Below, piece after piece: positions 1-10,294 of a DNA stretch of 64,000 nucleotides. Every line of letters begins with the position of its first letter. The first letter of the stretch is position 1. Under the pieces are notes generated by a model, which saw only the letters and a program-made list of their open reading frames with translations, searched no databases and was not told the origin of the DNA. The position numbers and the translations under genes are program-made. The DNA comes from Cypionkella sp. (GTDB lineage Bacteria > Pseudomonadota > Alphaproteobacteria > Rhodobacterales > Rhodobacteraceae), in contig NZ_JAQGKQ010000092.1 of assembly GCF_028290025.1 (NCBI RefSeq), positions 1 through 64,000 on the forward strand, written 5' to 3'.

Positions 1-190
1 GCCTCAATCGCCTTCATCTGCGCCGCTGTTAGCAATTCGCTCATTCGATAACCTTTTCGTTCACCGATCGCCCACACATCACGCATATCGCCTATTATTT
101 AATCAAAGCCGCAATTTTCCCGCCCCAACCCCGTCCGCAATATTCCTACAGAATTGAAGCCACCGCAGGGAAGTGATCACTACCGCATAG

Positions 191-568
<378 letters not shown>

Positions 569-658
569 GCTCGGCTTCCAAGCCAACGCATTCCGAAATA
601 CAGCAGGCTCGCCTGCCATCCGAAACCAAAATCTTAACCTGAAACCCCGAAAGGCAGC

Positions 659-2071
659 ATGATGAGCGCAGTTGCGAAAGCTCTGAAACTGATCAAGGAC
701 GAGGAAATCGAGTATCTCGATATCCGCTTCACCGATCCCAAAGGCAAACTTCAGCACGTCACCTTGGTCACCGACCTTGTGGATGAAGACTTCTTCGAAG
801 AAGGCTTCATGTTTGACGGCTCGTCGATTGCTGGCTGGAAGTCGATTGATCAATCCGACATGAAACTGATGCCGGACGCGACCTCGATCTACATCGACCC
901 GTTCTATGCCGAGAAAACCCTTTGCATCCATTGCGACGTGGTAGAGCCGGATACGAATGAGGCTTATGATCGTTGCCCGCGCCAGATCGCCAAGAAAGCC
1001 GAAGCTTTCATGAAATCGTCGGGCATCGGTGAGACCGCCTATTTCGGTCCCGAAGCTGAATTCTTCATCTTCGACGACGTGCGCTATTCGGTCACTCCGC
1101 GCAAGGTTTCCTATGAAATCGACGCCGAAGCAGCCGCTTGGAACACCGACACCGTGACCGAAGGCGGCAACTACGGCCACCGTGCGGGCCACAAGGGCGG
1201 CTATTTCCCGGTGAACCCAGTCGATGAAGCGCAAGACCTGCGCGGTGAGATGCTGTCCACCATGAAGCGCATCGGCATCCGCGTTGACAAGCACCACCAC
1301 GAGGTTGCGACCTGTCAGCACGAACTCGGCATGATCTTCGGTGGTCTGGTCGAGCAAGCCGACAACATCCAGAAATATAAGTATGTGATCCACAACGTCG
1401 CACATGCTTATGGCAAGACCGTCACCTTCATGCCAAAGCCTATGAAGGGCGATAACGGCTCGGGGATGCACGTCAACATGTCGATCTGGAAAGACGGCAA
1501 GCCATTGTTCGCAGGCGACAAATACGCGGACCTTTCCCAAGAAGCTCTGTATTTCATCGGCGGCATCATCAAACATGCCAAAGCCCTGAACGCGCTGACC
1601 AACCCATCGACCAACAGCTACAAACGCCTGATCCCCGGCTTTGAAGCTCCGGTTCTGCTGGCATATTCCGCCCGCAACCGCTCTGGTGCGGTCCGTATTC
1701 CGTGGACCGAATCGCCGAAAGCCAAACGTGTCGAGGCCCGCTTCCCCGATCCGGCAGCGAACCCCTATCTCGCCTTCGCGGGCCTGCTGATGGCTGGCCT
1801 TGACGGCATCCGCAACAAAATCGACCCGGGCCCGGCTTCGGACAAAGATCTCTATGATCTGCCACCCGAAGAACTCGCCGTGATCCCAACCGTTTGCGGA
1901 TCGTTGCGTGAAGCCTTGGAAGAACTCGACAAGGATATGGATTTCCTGCTGGCTGGCGACGTGTTCACCCGTCCAATGCTGGAAGCCTATATGGGTCTGA
2001 AGTGGGAAGAGGTTTACGCCTACGAACACACGCCGCACCCGATTGAGTATCAAATGTACTACTCCTGCTAA
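659..2071 (+). CDS. glnA: Glutamine synthetase type I
   Basis: 470-aa ORF with GSI motifs ([52 protein letters not shown]). Confidence 0.98.
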   Translation: MMSAVAKALKLIKDEEIEYLDIRFTDPKGKLQHVTLVTDLVDEDFFEEGFMFDGSSIAGWKSIDQSDMKLMPDATSIYIDPFYAEKTLCIHCDVVEPDTNEAYDRCPRQIAKKAEAFMKSSGIGETAYFGPEAEFFIFDDVRYSVTPRKVSYEIDAEAAAWNTDTVTEGGNYGHRAGHKGGYFPVNPVDEAQDLRGEMLSTMKRIGIRVDKHHHEVATCQHELGMIFGGLVEQADNIQKYKYVIHNVAHAYGKTVTFMPKPMKGDNGSGMHVNMSIWKDGKPLFAGDKYADLSQEALYFIGGIIKHAKALNALTNPSTNSYKRLIPGFEAPVLLAYSARNRSGAVRIPWTESPKAKRVEARFPDPAANPYLAFAGLLMAGLDGIRNKIDPGPASDKDLYDLPPEELAVIPTVCGSLREALEELDKDMDFLLAGDVFTRPMLEAYMGLKWEEVYAYEHTPHPIEYQMYYSC

Positions 2072-2157
2072 ACGCAGACTGGCTAAACGCAGACTGGCTG
2101 AACTTAGACTGCTTAACCGCAGATTGGCCAAACGCAGACTGATCGACCGCAAAGGCC
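2068..2157. repeat. 15-bp tandem repeat (about 5 units plus one degenerate unit), consensus ctaaacgcagactgg, spanning the glnA stop codon
   Basis: ctaaacgcagactgg|ctaaacgcagactgg|ctgaacttagactgc|ttaaccgcagattgg|ccaaacgcagactga|tcgaccgcaaaggcc. Confidence 0.9.
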
Positions 2158-2177
2158 GCCCCACTCGGGCGGTCTTT
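2150..2177 (+). terminator. Putative intrinsic terminator of glnBA
   Basis: ggccgccc-cactc-gggcggtc stem followed by tttc. Confidence 0.7.
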
Positions 2178-2354
2178 CGCATTTGCCTGCGCGGTTCATG
2201 CAGTGACTGCACACCCCGCCACTGCCTGCGCAAACCAATTGTGGCGAAAACAGCACTCAACTCTAGGTTAATAACTTGTTAACGCCACAATACCTTCCAG
2301 ATGCAGGCGCAATCTGTGGGCACAGTCATCGTATCACTGAGGGAAGGCCACGCC

Positions 2355-3176
2355 ATGAACGCTCACACCGACATCCAGTTTAGTACGATTGCCGAGTTGT
2401 TGTTCGTAAACGCGCCGCAACTGAACTTTGCCCGGCTGGTGGCTGATCTGGACGCAGTTCTGGCGCGCCTGCACGACAAAGACCGCCAGCTGATCTGGGA
2501 TTGCGAAGATCTCGCCAGCTTCGATATGCCCGGCACCCGCATTGTTCTGGCGACTTGCGACGATCCCCGCCCCGGTGTTGCGGCCTCGCTCACCCTGTCG
2601 GTCGGGCCATCGCATCTGCCACCCCGCCTGAACGCCTCGCCACGTCGCCGACATGCGCCGGTGCGCCACGAGGCTTTGTGCTCGAAACTGGTGGAGCGCG
2701 TGCAGGCGCGGCTTAATCCTGATGCGGTGTATTGGCATGAATGGCAGCACCCAGTGACCGCCGAGGTGATCGACTCGCTGGCATTCTCGCAACCGAAATC
2801 CAGCCAGCGCGCCGAGCCGGATCATCCGGTGTTCACCCTGCTCGATGACGGCAATCATCCCGCCCAAACCCATGGCTTTGATCCAAGCAACGACCGCCCC
2901 GATCTTCCGCTGCCGAAAAACCCCGAGCTTGCCCGGCTGCGCACCGCACTTTATCCCGAGGTAGAGCCGCCACCGCCGCATCTGATCTCACCACAGATGC
3001 GCCTCGCCGCCCACACAATGAACGCCACGCTGATCATCGTGGCACTGCCGGTCGGGGCGGCCATGCTGACCTATTCGGTGCTGCGTGGCGAGAATATGCG
3101 GCTGACCTCGGCTGCATTGGTCGCGACCGGGATCGCCTCAACGCTGCTGCAAGGCCCCCTCGCAGCACTAGGCTAA
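2355..3176 (+). CDS. Hypothetical protein with C-terminal transmembrane segments
   Basis: ORF with start taken at MNAHTDIQFSTIAELLF; hydrophobic C-terminus. Confidence 0.7.
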   Translation: MNAHTDIQFSTIAELLFVNAPQLNFARLVADLDAVLARLHDKDRQLIWDCEDLASFDMPGTRIVLATCDDPRPGVAASLTLSVGPSHLPPRLNASPRRRHAPVRHEALCSKLVERVQARLNPDAVYWHEWQHPVTAEVIDSLAFSQPKSSQRAEPDHPVFTLLDDGNHPAQTHGFDPSNDRPDLPLPKNPELARLRTALYPEVEPPPPHLISPQMRLAAHTMNATLIIVALPVGAAMLTYSVLRGENMRLTSAALVATGIASTLLQGPLAALG

Positions 3177-3255
3177 CATCGCTAAGCGGTTCAAACCAAT
3201 CAGAATCGGATTTCCACGCTGCCCTAAAAAGCGGCCCCGGAAAACCCGAACCGCC

Positions 3256-4047
3256 TCAATGCGCCTTCTGCATTACGCCCAAATCCGACAGTGCGGCGTG
3301 ATCCTCGACCGACAAACTCTCCAGCGGCACCTGATAGCTGTGAATGCTGAACAAAACCGCATCCGTCACCGGCAGCCGCAGCAAACATTGCCGCTCGGCC
3401 CGCATAAACGCGCCCTGCCGGGCCGTCGGATGGCGATAACTCTCCGACCGCGGATGAAACAACTCACCACTTTCGTAGATGTGAAAGTTCATCCGCCACA
3501 GCGGTTGCTCGGGCCTGATTGCATCAAACAACCGCTGCACCCGCCGAGCCAGATCTTCTGTGTAACTCTCCACCGGAATATGGATCCCCAGCATCGAGCG
3601 CCCCAGCTTCTCCGCCAAAGTCCAGCTCGCCGGAAAGCACAAGATCGCCGCCGTAAGCGCATGTTCGGAGCCCACCCGCTGCATCAGGCACAAATCTTCC
3701 TGCACCAACCGCCCCAAAGTCAGCAGCGGAGCCGAGCGGTCCAAGCGCACCGAAACCCCATCCGGCCGCCGAACCGAACCCGTGCCAACCTCAAACCCCG
3801 GCATGAATCGCAGCTTTTCCAACACCCGATCGTATAATTCCAACGCCGCAGGCATCGCCGCTTCGGGCAGAGCATGTACCAACTCCGGGCAGTCCGCGAT
3901 CAACCGTTCCCGCTCGGCCATCTGCGCGCCGTAGGCGTCGCAAGTTGCAATCCAACTGTCATCGCTGATCGGCTGTATCCCCGGCAACCGCGTATTGCGC
4001 GGATCAAGCCAGGGACGCAGCGGCAAGTGCTTGTTCAAAATAACCAT
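3256..4047 (-). CDS. DUF3445 / heme-dependent oxidative N-demethylase family protein
   Basis: Family-like features in translation (LPLRPWLDPRNTRLPGIQPI, LLTLGRLVQEDLCLM, LCFPASWTLAEKLGRSMLGIHIPVESY, RMNFHIYES, RAERQCLLRLP). Confidence 0.8.
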   Translation of the reverse strand: MVILNKHLPLRPWLDPRNTRLPGIQPISDDSWIATCDAYGAQMAERERLIADCPELVHALPEAAMPAALELYDRVLEKLRFMPGFEVGTGSVRRPDGVSVRLDRSAPLLTLGRLVQEDLCLMQRVGSEHALTAAILCFPASWTLAEKLGRSMLGIHIPVESYTEDLARRVQRLFDAIRPEQPLWRMNFHIYESGELFHPRSESYRHPTARQGAFMRAERQCLLRLPVTDAVLFSIHSYQVPLESLSVEDHAALSDLGVMQKAH

Positions 4048-4184
4048 ACCGAAAACTACCCGCCCGCTGCCGATAAACGCAAGCCCTGAGGCCATTTGCG
4101 ACACACCCCGTCGCGGCCAGCAATGCCCAACCCCCGCCACCTGCCACCTTCACCACAGCAACTCGCCCCACCGGAGCCAAGCCC

Positions 4185-5522
4185 ATGAGCTACGCCGAAA
4201 CCCGCCGCAAAATTGATCCTGAACGCGGCGACCGCTTGGGTGACGGCACCCCGAATGATAATGACCGGGTGGAAATTGGCCCCACCCAACTGGCGTTTGG
4301 CGAATGGAAAAAGGCAGGTCTGCAACTGCCCAACCTGCAAGACATGCGCGAATACCGCTGGAAACGCCTCGTGGCCAGCCTCAACGCCCGCGACTACGGC
4401 GGCATCCTGATGTTCGACCCGCTCAACATCCGCTACGCCACCGACACCACCAACATGCAGCTTTGGAACTCGCACAACCCGTTCCGCGCCTGCCTGATCT
4501 GCGCCGACGGTCATATGGTGATGTGGGAATACAAACAGGCGCCGTTCCTCGTCGATTTCAACCCCTTGGTGAAAGAACTCCGCTCGGGTGCGTCGTTCTT
4601 CTACAACGTCTGCGGCGATAAAGTCGCCGACGATGCCACCAGCTTCGCCGCGCAAGTCAACGAGGTGATGCGCGCCCATGCAGGCACAAATCGCCGCCTT
4701 GCCGTCGATAAAATCATGATCAACGGCTTGCGCGCGCTGGAACGTGCGGGCTTTGAGGTGATGGAGGGCGAAGAAGTTACCGAGCGCACCCGCGCCATCA
4801 AAGGCCCCGACGATATCCTCGCGATGAAATGCGCGCATCACGCCTGCGAAACGGCGATTGCCGAGATGGAAGCCGCCACCCGCGCGGGCGTTCCCTTGGG
4901 AAACATGTCGGAAGACGACATCTGGGCCGAACTCCACAAAGGCAACATCCGCCGCGGTGGCGAATGGATCGAAACCCGCCTGCTGGCATCGGGCAAGCGC
5001 ACAAATCCGTGGTTCCAGGAATGTGGCCCGCGCATCGTGCAAAACAACGAAATCGTCGCGTTTGACACCGATCTGATCGGCTGTTACGGCATTTGCATCG
5101 ACATTTCCCGCACTTGGTGGATCGGCGACAAAGCCCCCCGCCCCGATATGATCTTGGCAATGAGCCACGCGATGGACCATATCCGCGAGAATATGGCGAT
5201 GCTGAAACCCGGCGTCACCATCCGCGAACTCACCCACGGCGGCCACACCTTAAGCGACCAATACCAGCGCCAAAAATACTCCTGCAAAATGCACGGCGTC
5301 GGCCTCTGCGATGAATGGCCCTTCGTGCCCTATCCCGACGCCCACGTAGATGGCGCGTTTGAGACAGCCTTGGAACCCGGCATGACCCTCTGCGTCGAGG
5401 CTCTGGTATCCCCCGAAGGCGGCGATTTCTCGATCAAACTCGAAGATCAAGTGCTAATCACCGAAACTGGGTTTGAGAACCTGACGAAATACCCGTTCGA
5501 CCCGCGTCTGCTCGGGAACTGA
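4185..5522 (+). CDS. dddP: Dimethylsulfoniopropionate lyase DddP (M24 peptidase fold)
   Basis: 445-aa protein resembling DddP as I recall it from Roseovarius (DGTPNDNDRVEIGPTQLAF, FDPLNIRYATDTTNMQLWNSHNPFRACL, RRGGEWIETRLLASGKRTNPWFQECGPR, MHGVGLCDEWPFVPYPD). Confidence 0.93.
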   Translation: MSYAETRRKIDPERGDRLGDGTPNDNDRVEIGPTQLAFGEWKKAGLQLPNLQDMREYRWKRLVASLNARDYGGILMFDPLNIRYATDTTNMQLWNSHNPFRACLICADGHMVMWEYKQAPFLVDFNPLVKELRSGASFFYNVCGDKVADDATSFAAQVNEVMRAHAGTNRRLAVDKIMINGLRALERAGFEVMEGEEVTERTRAIKGPDDILAMKCAHHACETAIAEMEAATRAGVPLGNMSEDDIWAELHKGNIRRGGEWIETRLLASGKRTNPWFQECGPRIVQNNEIVAFDTDLIGCYGICIDISRTWWIGDKAPRPDMILAMSHAMDHIRENMAMLKPGVTIRELTHGGHTLSDQYQRQKYSCKMHGVGLCDEWPFVPYPDAHVDGAFETALEPGMTLCVEALVSPEGGDFSIKLEDQVLITETGFENLTKYPFDPRLLGN

Positions 5523-5547
5523 ACCGTGCACTTGCCCACAAGGTCGA

Positions 5548-5632
5548 AGCCTCCGGCGGGGATATTTAGACCAATGTGAAATCATAGTCGCCCTGCAATT
5601 TCACAATGGCACAAATATCCCCGCCGGAGGCT
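5548..5632. repeat. Nested inverted repeat / possible bidirectional terminator
   Basis: agcctccggcggggatattt (5548-5567) is the exact reverse complement of aaatatccccgccggaggct (5613-5632); inner arms tgtgaaat / atttcaca. Confidence 0.85.
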
Positions 5633-5826
5633 CCCACACTGGCTACCCGCCATGCCGATCGTGGTTAACAAATCCTGAACCACCCCCACCTAACCCATTG
5701 ATATCTTACAACCAGCACCCCGCGCCATGCGTGGCGAGCCCCGCCACACTTGCCCTTTCCCCCCTCTCGGTCTAAAGCGCCTTATCCCTATAATGCCGCC
5801 CAAGCTCATATATATCCGAGGCCCCG

Positions 5827-7131
5827 ATGATCCCACGCTATTCCCGCCCCGAGATGGTCGCCCTCTGGTCGCCCGAAACCAAATTCCGCATCTGGTTTGA
5901 AATCGAAGCCCACGCCTGCGACGCCTTGGCCGCCATCGGGGTGATCCCAAAAGAAAGCGCCGCCGCCGTCTGGAAAGCCCGCGACGTCACCTTTGACGTA
6001 GCAAGAATTGATGAGATCGAAGCCGTCACCAAACACGACGTGATCGCCTTCCTCACCCATCTCGCCGAACATATCGGACCTGAGGAAGCCCGCTTCGTCC
6101 ACCAAGGCATGACCTCCTCCGACGTGCTCGACACCACCTTCAACCTTCAACTCGTCCGCGCCACCGACCTGCTTCTGACCGGCCTCGACCGCGTGCTCGC
6201 CGCCCTGAAAGCCCGCGCGTTTGAGCATAAAAACTCCGTCCGCATCGGTCGCAGCCACGGTATCCACGCCGAGCCGACCACGATGGGCCTGACCTTCGCG
6301 CGTTTTTACGCCGAGATGTCCCGCAACCGCACCCGCCTGATCGCCGCCCGCGCCGAGATCGCCACCGGGGCCATCTCTGGCGCCGTCGGCACCTTCGCCA
6401 ACATCGATCCGTCCGTCGAAGAACACGTCTGCGCCCAACTTGGCCTCACCCCCGAACCGATTTCCACCCAAGTCATCCCCCGCGACCGCCACGCAATGTA
6501 CTTCGCCGTGCTGGCTGTAACCGCCTCTAGCATCGAAAACATCGCCATAGAAATCCGCCACATGCAGCGCACCGAAGTGCTGGAAGCCGAGGAGTTTTTC
6601 TCTCCCGGCCAAAAAGGCAGTTCTGCCATGCCGCACAAACGCAATCCCGTGCTTTCGGAAAACCTCACCGGCCTCGCCCGTCTGGTCCGCATGTCGGTGA
6701 TCCCTGCGCTGGAAAACGTAGCCCTCTGGCACGAGCGTGACATCAGCCATTCCAGCGTAGAGCGCGCCATTGGCCCCGATACCACCATCACCCTCGATTT
6801 CGCGCTGCACCGTTTGGCGGGGCTGGTTGAAAAGCTGGTGATCTACCCGGAAAACATGCTGCGCAACATGAACAAGTTCCGCGGTCTGGTGATGAGCCAG
6901 CGCGTATTGCTCGCGCTCACCCAAGCCGGGGTCAGCCGTGAAGACAGTTACCGACTGGTGCAGCGCAACGCGATGAAAGTTTGGGAGCATGGTGCGGATT
7001 TCAAGACCGAACTGCTCGCCGATCCCGAAGTCACCGCCGCTTTGACGCCCGCTCAGATCGAGGAAAAGTTCGACATTGGCTATCACACCAAGCATGTCGA
7101 TACGATTTTCAAGCGGGTGTTCGGCGCTTAA
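5827..7131 (+). CDS. purB: Adenylosuccinate lyase
   Basis: MIPRYSRPEMVALWSPETKFRIWFEIE..., fumarase/lyase signature GSSAMPHKRNP. Confidence 0.97.
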   Translation: MIPRYSRPEMVALWSPETKFRIWFEIEAHACDALAAIGVIPKESAAAVWKARDVTFDVARIDEIEAVTKHDVIAFLTHLAEHIGPEEARFVHQGMTSSDVLDTTFNLQLVRATDLLLTGLDRVLAALKARAFEHKNSVRIGRSHGIHAEPTTMGLTFARFYAEMSRNRTRLIAARAEIATGAISGAVGTFANIDPSVEEHVCAQLGLTPEPISTQVIPRDRHAMYFAVLAVTASSIENIAIEIRHMQRTEVLEAEEFFSPGQKGSSAMPHKRNPVLSENLTGLARLVRMSVIPALENVALWHERDISHSSVERAIGPDTTITLDFALHRLAGLVEKLVIYPENMLRNMNKFRGLVMSQRVLLALTQAGVSREDSYRLVQRNAMKVWEHGADFKTELLADPEVTAALTPAQIEEKFDIGYHTKHVDTIFKRVFGA

Positions 7132-7191
7132 AGCCGTCTTAACCTGAAGCGGTCATTCTGCCCCTGAACCAGAACGGATCAGGGGATAGAT

Positions 7192-8265
7192 ATGGCAGGC
7201 GAACCAGCAGTTCTGGCGCGAATTACTCCGGTGCAGCGGGTGGTGGCTGCCCCCAAACCGATCCGAGCGCCTAGCCCACGCGAAAAGGCCGCGATCATTG
7301 TGCAGTTTTTGCTGGCCGATGGTGGCAGCCTGCCGCTCGCCAAACTGCCCGACCAAATGCAGGCGGCTTTGGCCGAGCAAATCGCCCTGATGCGCCTGGT
7401 GGATCGCCGAACTTTGGCCGCGGTGATCGAAGAATTCGTCGGCGAACTGGAACAAGTCGGTCTGTCTTTTCCGGGCGGCATCGAGGCCGCTTTGGCTATG
7501 ATGGACGGCCATATCTCAGCCAACGCCGCCAGCCGCTTGCGCCGGATGGCGGCTAATTCAGCCTCGTCTGATCCGTGGGAACGCCTGACGGCGATGCCGA
7601 TTGCGACTTTGCTGCCGGTGTTTGAAGATGAAAGCATAGAGGTCGGCGCGGTGATGCTCTCCAAACTGCCGGTGGCTAAATCCGCCGAATTGCTCGGGAA
7701 ATTGCCCGGAGAGAAAGCCCGCCGCATCGCCTATGCGGTGTCGCAAACCGGCAACGTAGAGCCTGCTACAGTGCGTCGGATCGGTGTCTCACTTGCAAGC
7801 CAACTCGAATCGCAACCGCCGCGTGCCTTTCATAGCAATCCAGTTGAACGCGTCGGGGCGATCCTCAATATCTCGCCCGCCTTGACACGCGAGGATGTGC
7901 TAAAGGGGTTGGATGAAACCGACGCGGGCTTTGCGCAGCAGGTGCGAAAGGCAATTTTCACCTTCGTGCATCTGCCGCAACGCGTGCTTGGCCGCGATAT
8001 CCCTAAACTGATCCGCATCGTCGATCAGCCGCAACTGATCACCGCCTTGACCGCCAGCGCCGACAACCCCGACTGGCAACTTACCGCGGATTTCATACTG
8101 TCAAACATGTCCCAACGCATGGCCCAAGGGCTGCGCGAGGAGATGGAGACGCGCGGCCGGGTGAAAGAAAAAGACGCCGAGGATGCAATGAACCAGATCA
8201 TCGCGGCTGTGCGTCAGCTTGAGGCCGCCGGAGAGTTGGTTCTGGTGCAGGACGAAGAAGAATAA
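7192..8265 (+). CDS. Stand-alone FliG-like protein
   Basis: MLSKLPVAKSAELLGKLPGEKARRIAYAV and a FliG C-terminal-like FVHLPQRVLGRDIPKLIRIVDQPQLITALTAS...NMSQRMAQGLREEMETRGRVKEKDAEDAMNQIIAAVRQLEAAGELVL. Confidence 0.8.
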   Translation: MAGEPAVLARITPVQRVVAAPKPIRAPSPREKAAIIVQFLLADGGSLPLAKLPDQMQAALAEQIALMRLVDRRTLAAVIEEFVGELEQVGLSFPGGIEAALAMMDGHISANAASRLRRMAANSASSDPWERLTAMPIATLLPVFEDESIEVGAVMLSKLPVAKSAELLGKLPGEKARRIAYAVSQTGNVEPATVRRIGVSLASQLESQPPRAFHSNPVERVGAILNISPALTREDVLKGLDETDAGFAQQVRKAIFTFVHLPQRVLGRDIPKLIRIVDQPQLITALTASADNPDWQLTADFILSNMSQRMAQGLREEMETRGRVKEKDAEDAMNQIIAAVRQLEAAGELVLVQDEEE

Positions 8266-8302
8266 CCGCAGCACCTTTCGCAATCCTCGCCTTCAGCCCG
8301 TG

Positions 8303-8346
8303 GCGGTGTGCCCTCCGCACAAGAGCGGTGTGCCCTCCGCTCAAGA
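8303..8346. repeat. 22-bp direct repeat, two near-identical copies
   Basis: gcggtgtgccctccgcacaaga / gcggtgtgccctccgctcaaga. Confidence 0.85.
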
Positions 8347-8409
8347 ATTGGGCACAGCCGCGCAAGCCGCCCCTTGTCGCGCGCCAAGGCCAGCCTTAGG
8401 GTCGCGGCC

Positions 8410-9291
8410 ATGTTGAAAGCCAAAATCCTGCCGACCGCCGCCGCCACCCGCACGGGTATTCTGATGCTGATGCTGGGGGTGGCAATGTTCAGCACGATGG
8501 ACGCCGTCGCCAAGGGTTTGCTACACAGCTATCCCACAGCACAAGTGGTATGGGCGCGCTTTATCGGCCAAGTTGTGCTGGTGGCCATCATCCTTGGCCC
8601 CAAACGCGTAGGCCCCACCCTGCGCACGCCCTACCCTTGGCTGCACTTGGCTCGCTCCAGCTTTCAACTCGCCACGACAGCGCTGTTTTTCCTGAGCCTC
8701 GGTTATATCGGCCTCGCCGAAGCCACAGCACTTGCCGACATGAGCCCGCTGTTGATCACGCTCGGTGCCGCCCTGTTCTTGGGCGAAAAGCTCGGGCCGC
8801 GTCGTATCGCGGGAGTTGCGGTGGCGATGGTCGGCGCGCTGATCATCATTCGCCCCGGTGCGGGCTTGTTCACGCCGGCTGCCCTGCTACCGCTGGCTTG
8901 TGCTGTTTGCTACGCGGCCTCGGCGCTATTGACCCGGCTTGTTGGTCAAAAGGAAGGCCCCGCAACGTCCATGTTGCATGCGGCTTTGTTTGGTGCTGTG
9001 GCGACCAGTATTGCGGTCAGTTTTGTCTGGCAGCCGATTGCGCTGCAGGATCTGCCGCGCTTCATGGTGCTTGGCTGCCTTGGCACGGCGGCGCAATTCT
9101 GCCTGATCCGGGCGTTTTCGATGGCCGAAGCGTCGGCTATTGCGCCGTTTTCCTATCTTGGTATCGTGTTTGCCACGGTGTTCGGCATCGTGCTTTATGG
9201 CGAGTACCCGGATCAGTGGACAATCATCGGCGCGCTTGTGATCGCGGGTTCGGGGCTTTATGTCTGGCACCGCGAAACCATCCGGCGGTAA
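8410..9291 (+). CDS. DMT/EamA family transporter
   Basis: About ten hydrophobic segments; start taken at MLKAKILPTAAATRTG; EamA-like GIVFATVFGIVLYGEYPDQWTIIGALVIAGSGLYV. Confidence 0.88.
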   Translation: MLKAKILPTAAATRTGILMLMLGVAMFSTMDAVAKGLLHSYPTAQVVWARFIGQVVLVAIILGPKRVGPTLRTPYPWLHLARSSFQLATTALFFLSLGYIGLAEATALADMSPLLITLGAALFLGEKLGPRRIAGVAVAMVGALIIIRPGAGLFTPAALLPLACAVCYAASALLTRLVGQKEGPATSMLHAALFGAVATSIAVSFVWQPIALQDLPRFMVLGCLGTAAQFCLIRAFSMAEASAIAPFSYLGIVFATVFGIVLYGEYPDQWTIIGALVIAGSGLYVWHRETIRR

Positions 9292-9294
9292 ATC

Positions 9295-10158
9295 ATGTCT
9301 GACACCCCGTTTCAGCCGCTCGATTTCGCGCAAAACCTTGTGGTGCGTGGGCTGATCCGTGTCGGCTTACTGCTGCCATATCGTTGGCGCGTACCGCTGC
9401 TGGGGGCAATTCTGCGCGGCCCGATTGGCTGGATTGCCGGGTACCGCCGGCGGGCCGAGCTGAACTTAAAGCGCATCTGGCCGGAAATGTCGCTCAGCCA
9501 ACGCCGCAGCATCGCCTCGCAATCGCTTGATAACGCTGGACGAACGCTGATTGAGAATTACTCGACGGCGGACTTTCTCGCCCGTCAGTCCCACATTGTC
9601 CCGCATGGCCCCGGAGTGGAGGCTTTGGCGAAAGCCCAAGCAGAGGGCCGCGCGGTGATCCTCGTCTCGGGTCATTTCGGCAACTATGAGGCCGCCCGCG
9701 CCTGTCTGGTGGCGCGCGGCTATACCATCGGCGGGTTATACCGCCCGATGTCAAACAGCTACTTCAATGCGCATTACGTGCAGACCATGCAGGCGTTTGG
9801 CGGCCCGATCTTTCCGCAAGGCCGTGCTGGCACCACAGGTTTTGTGAAACATCTGAAAGCTGGCGGTCTGCTGGTGTTGCTGTTTGATCAGCGTGCGGGC
9901 CGCGATCAGATCGAATTTCTGGGCGAGCCTGCGCGCACCGCACTTTCAGCCGCCGAATTGGCGCTCCGCTATAAGGCCGATCTGATTCCGTTCTACGCCA
10001 CCCGCCAAGCCGATGGCGTAAGCTTCACCGTCGATCTCGAAGCCCCCATTCCGCACAGCACACCGCTGCAGATGACCACCGAACTGACCCGCAGCCTTGA
10101 GGCTCGCGTGAAAGCCAATCCCGGCCAATGGTTCTGGATACACCGCCGCTGGCGCTGA
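9295..10158 (+). CDS. Lysophospholipid/lipid A lauroyl-type acyltransferase
   Basis: HtrB/LpxL-like: VILVSGHFGNYEAARACL, LYRPMSNSYFNAHY, QWFWIHRRW. Confidence 0.88.
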   Translation: MSDTPFQPLDFAQNLVVRGLIRVGLLLPYRWRVPLLGAILRGPIGWIAGYRRRAELNLKRIWPEMSLSQRRSIASQSLDNAGRTLIENYSTADFLARQSHIVPHGPGVEALAKAQAEGRAVILVSGHFGNYEAARACLVARGYTIGGLYRPMSNSYFNAHYVQTMQAFGGPIFPQGRAGTTGFVKHLKAGGLLVLLFDQRAGRDQIEFLGEPARTALSAAELALRYKADLIPFYATRQADGVSFTVDLEAPIPHSTPLQMTTELTRSLEARVKANPGQWFWIHRRWR

Positions 10159-10294
10159 AATCAGCAGTCACAAGCTTGCACGGAACAATCCATTTTTGGC
10201 TTCGCCGCCACGTCCGATAAGCCTTGGCGGTATGGCGTTAACCGCCCGCCAAAGCCGTCAGATCAGCCTTGCAGCTGCCATCGCTGTTCTACGG

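Noticed and set aside
4056-5246. 396-aa antisense ORF opposite dddP
   Set aside because: Shadow of a confidently recognised CDS; no recognisable motif.
5806-7095. 429-aa antisense ORF opposite purB
   Set aside because: Shadow ORF in GC-rich coding sequence.
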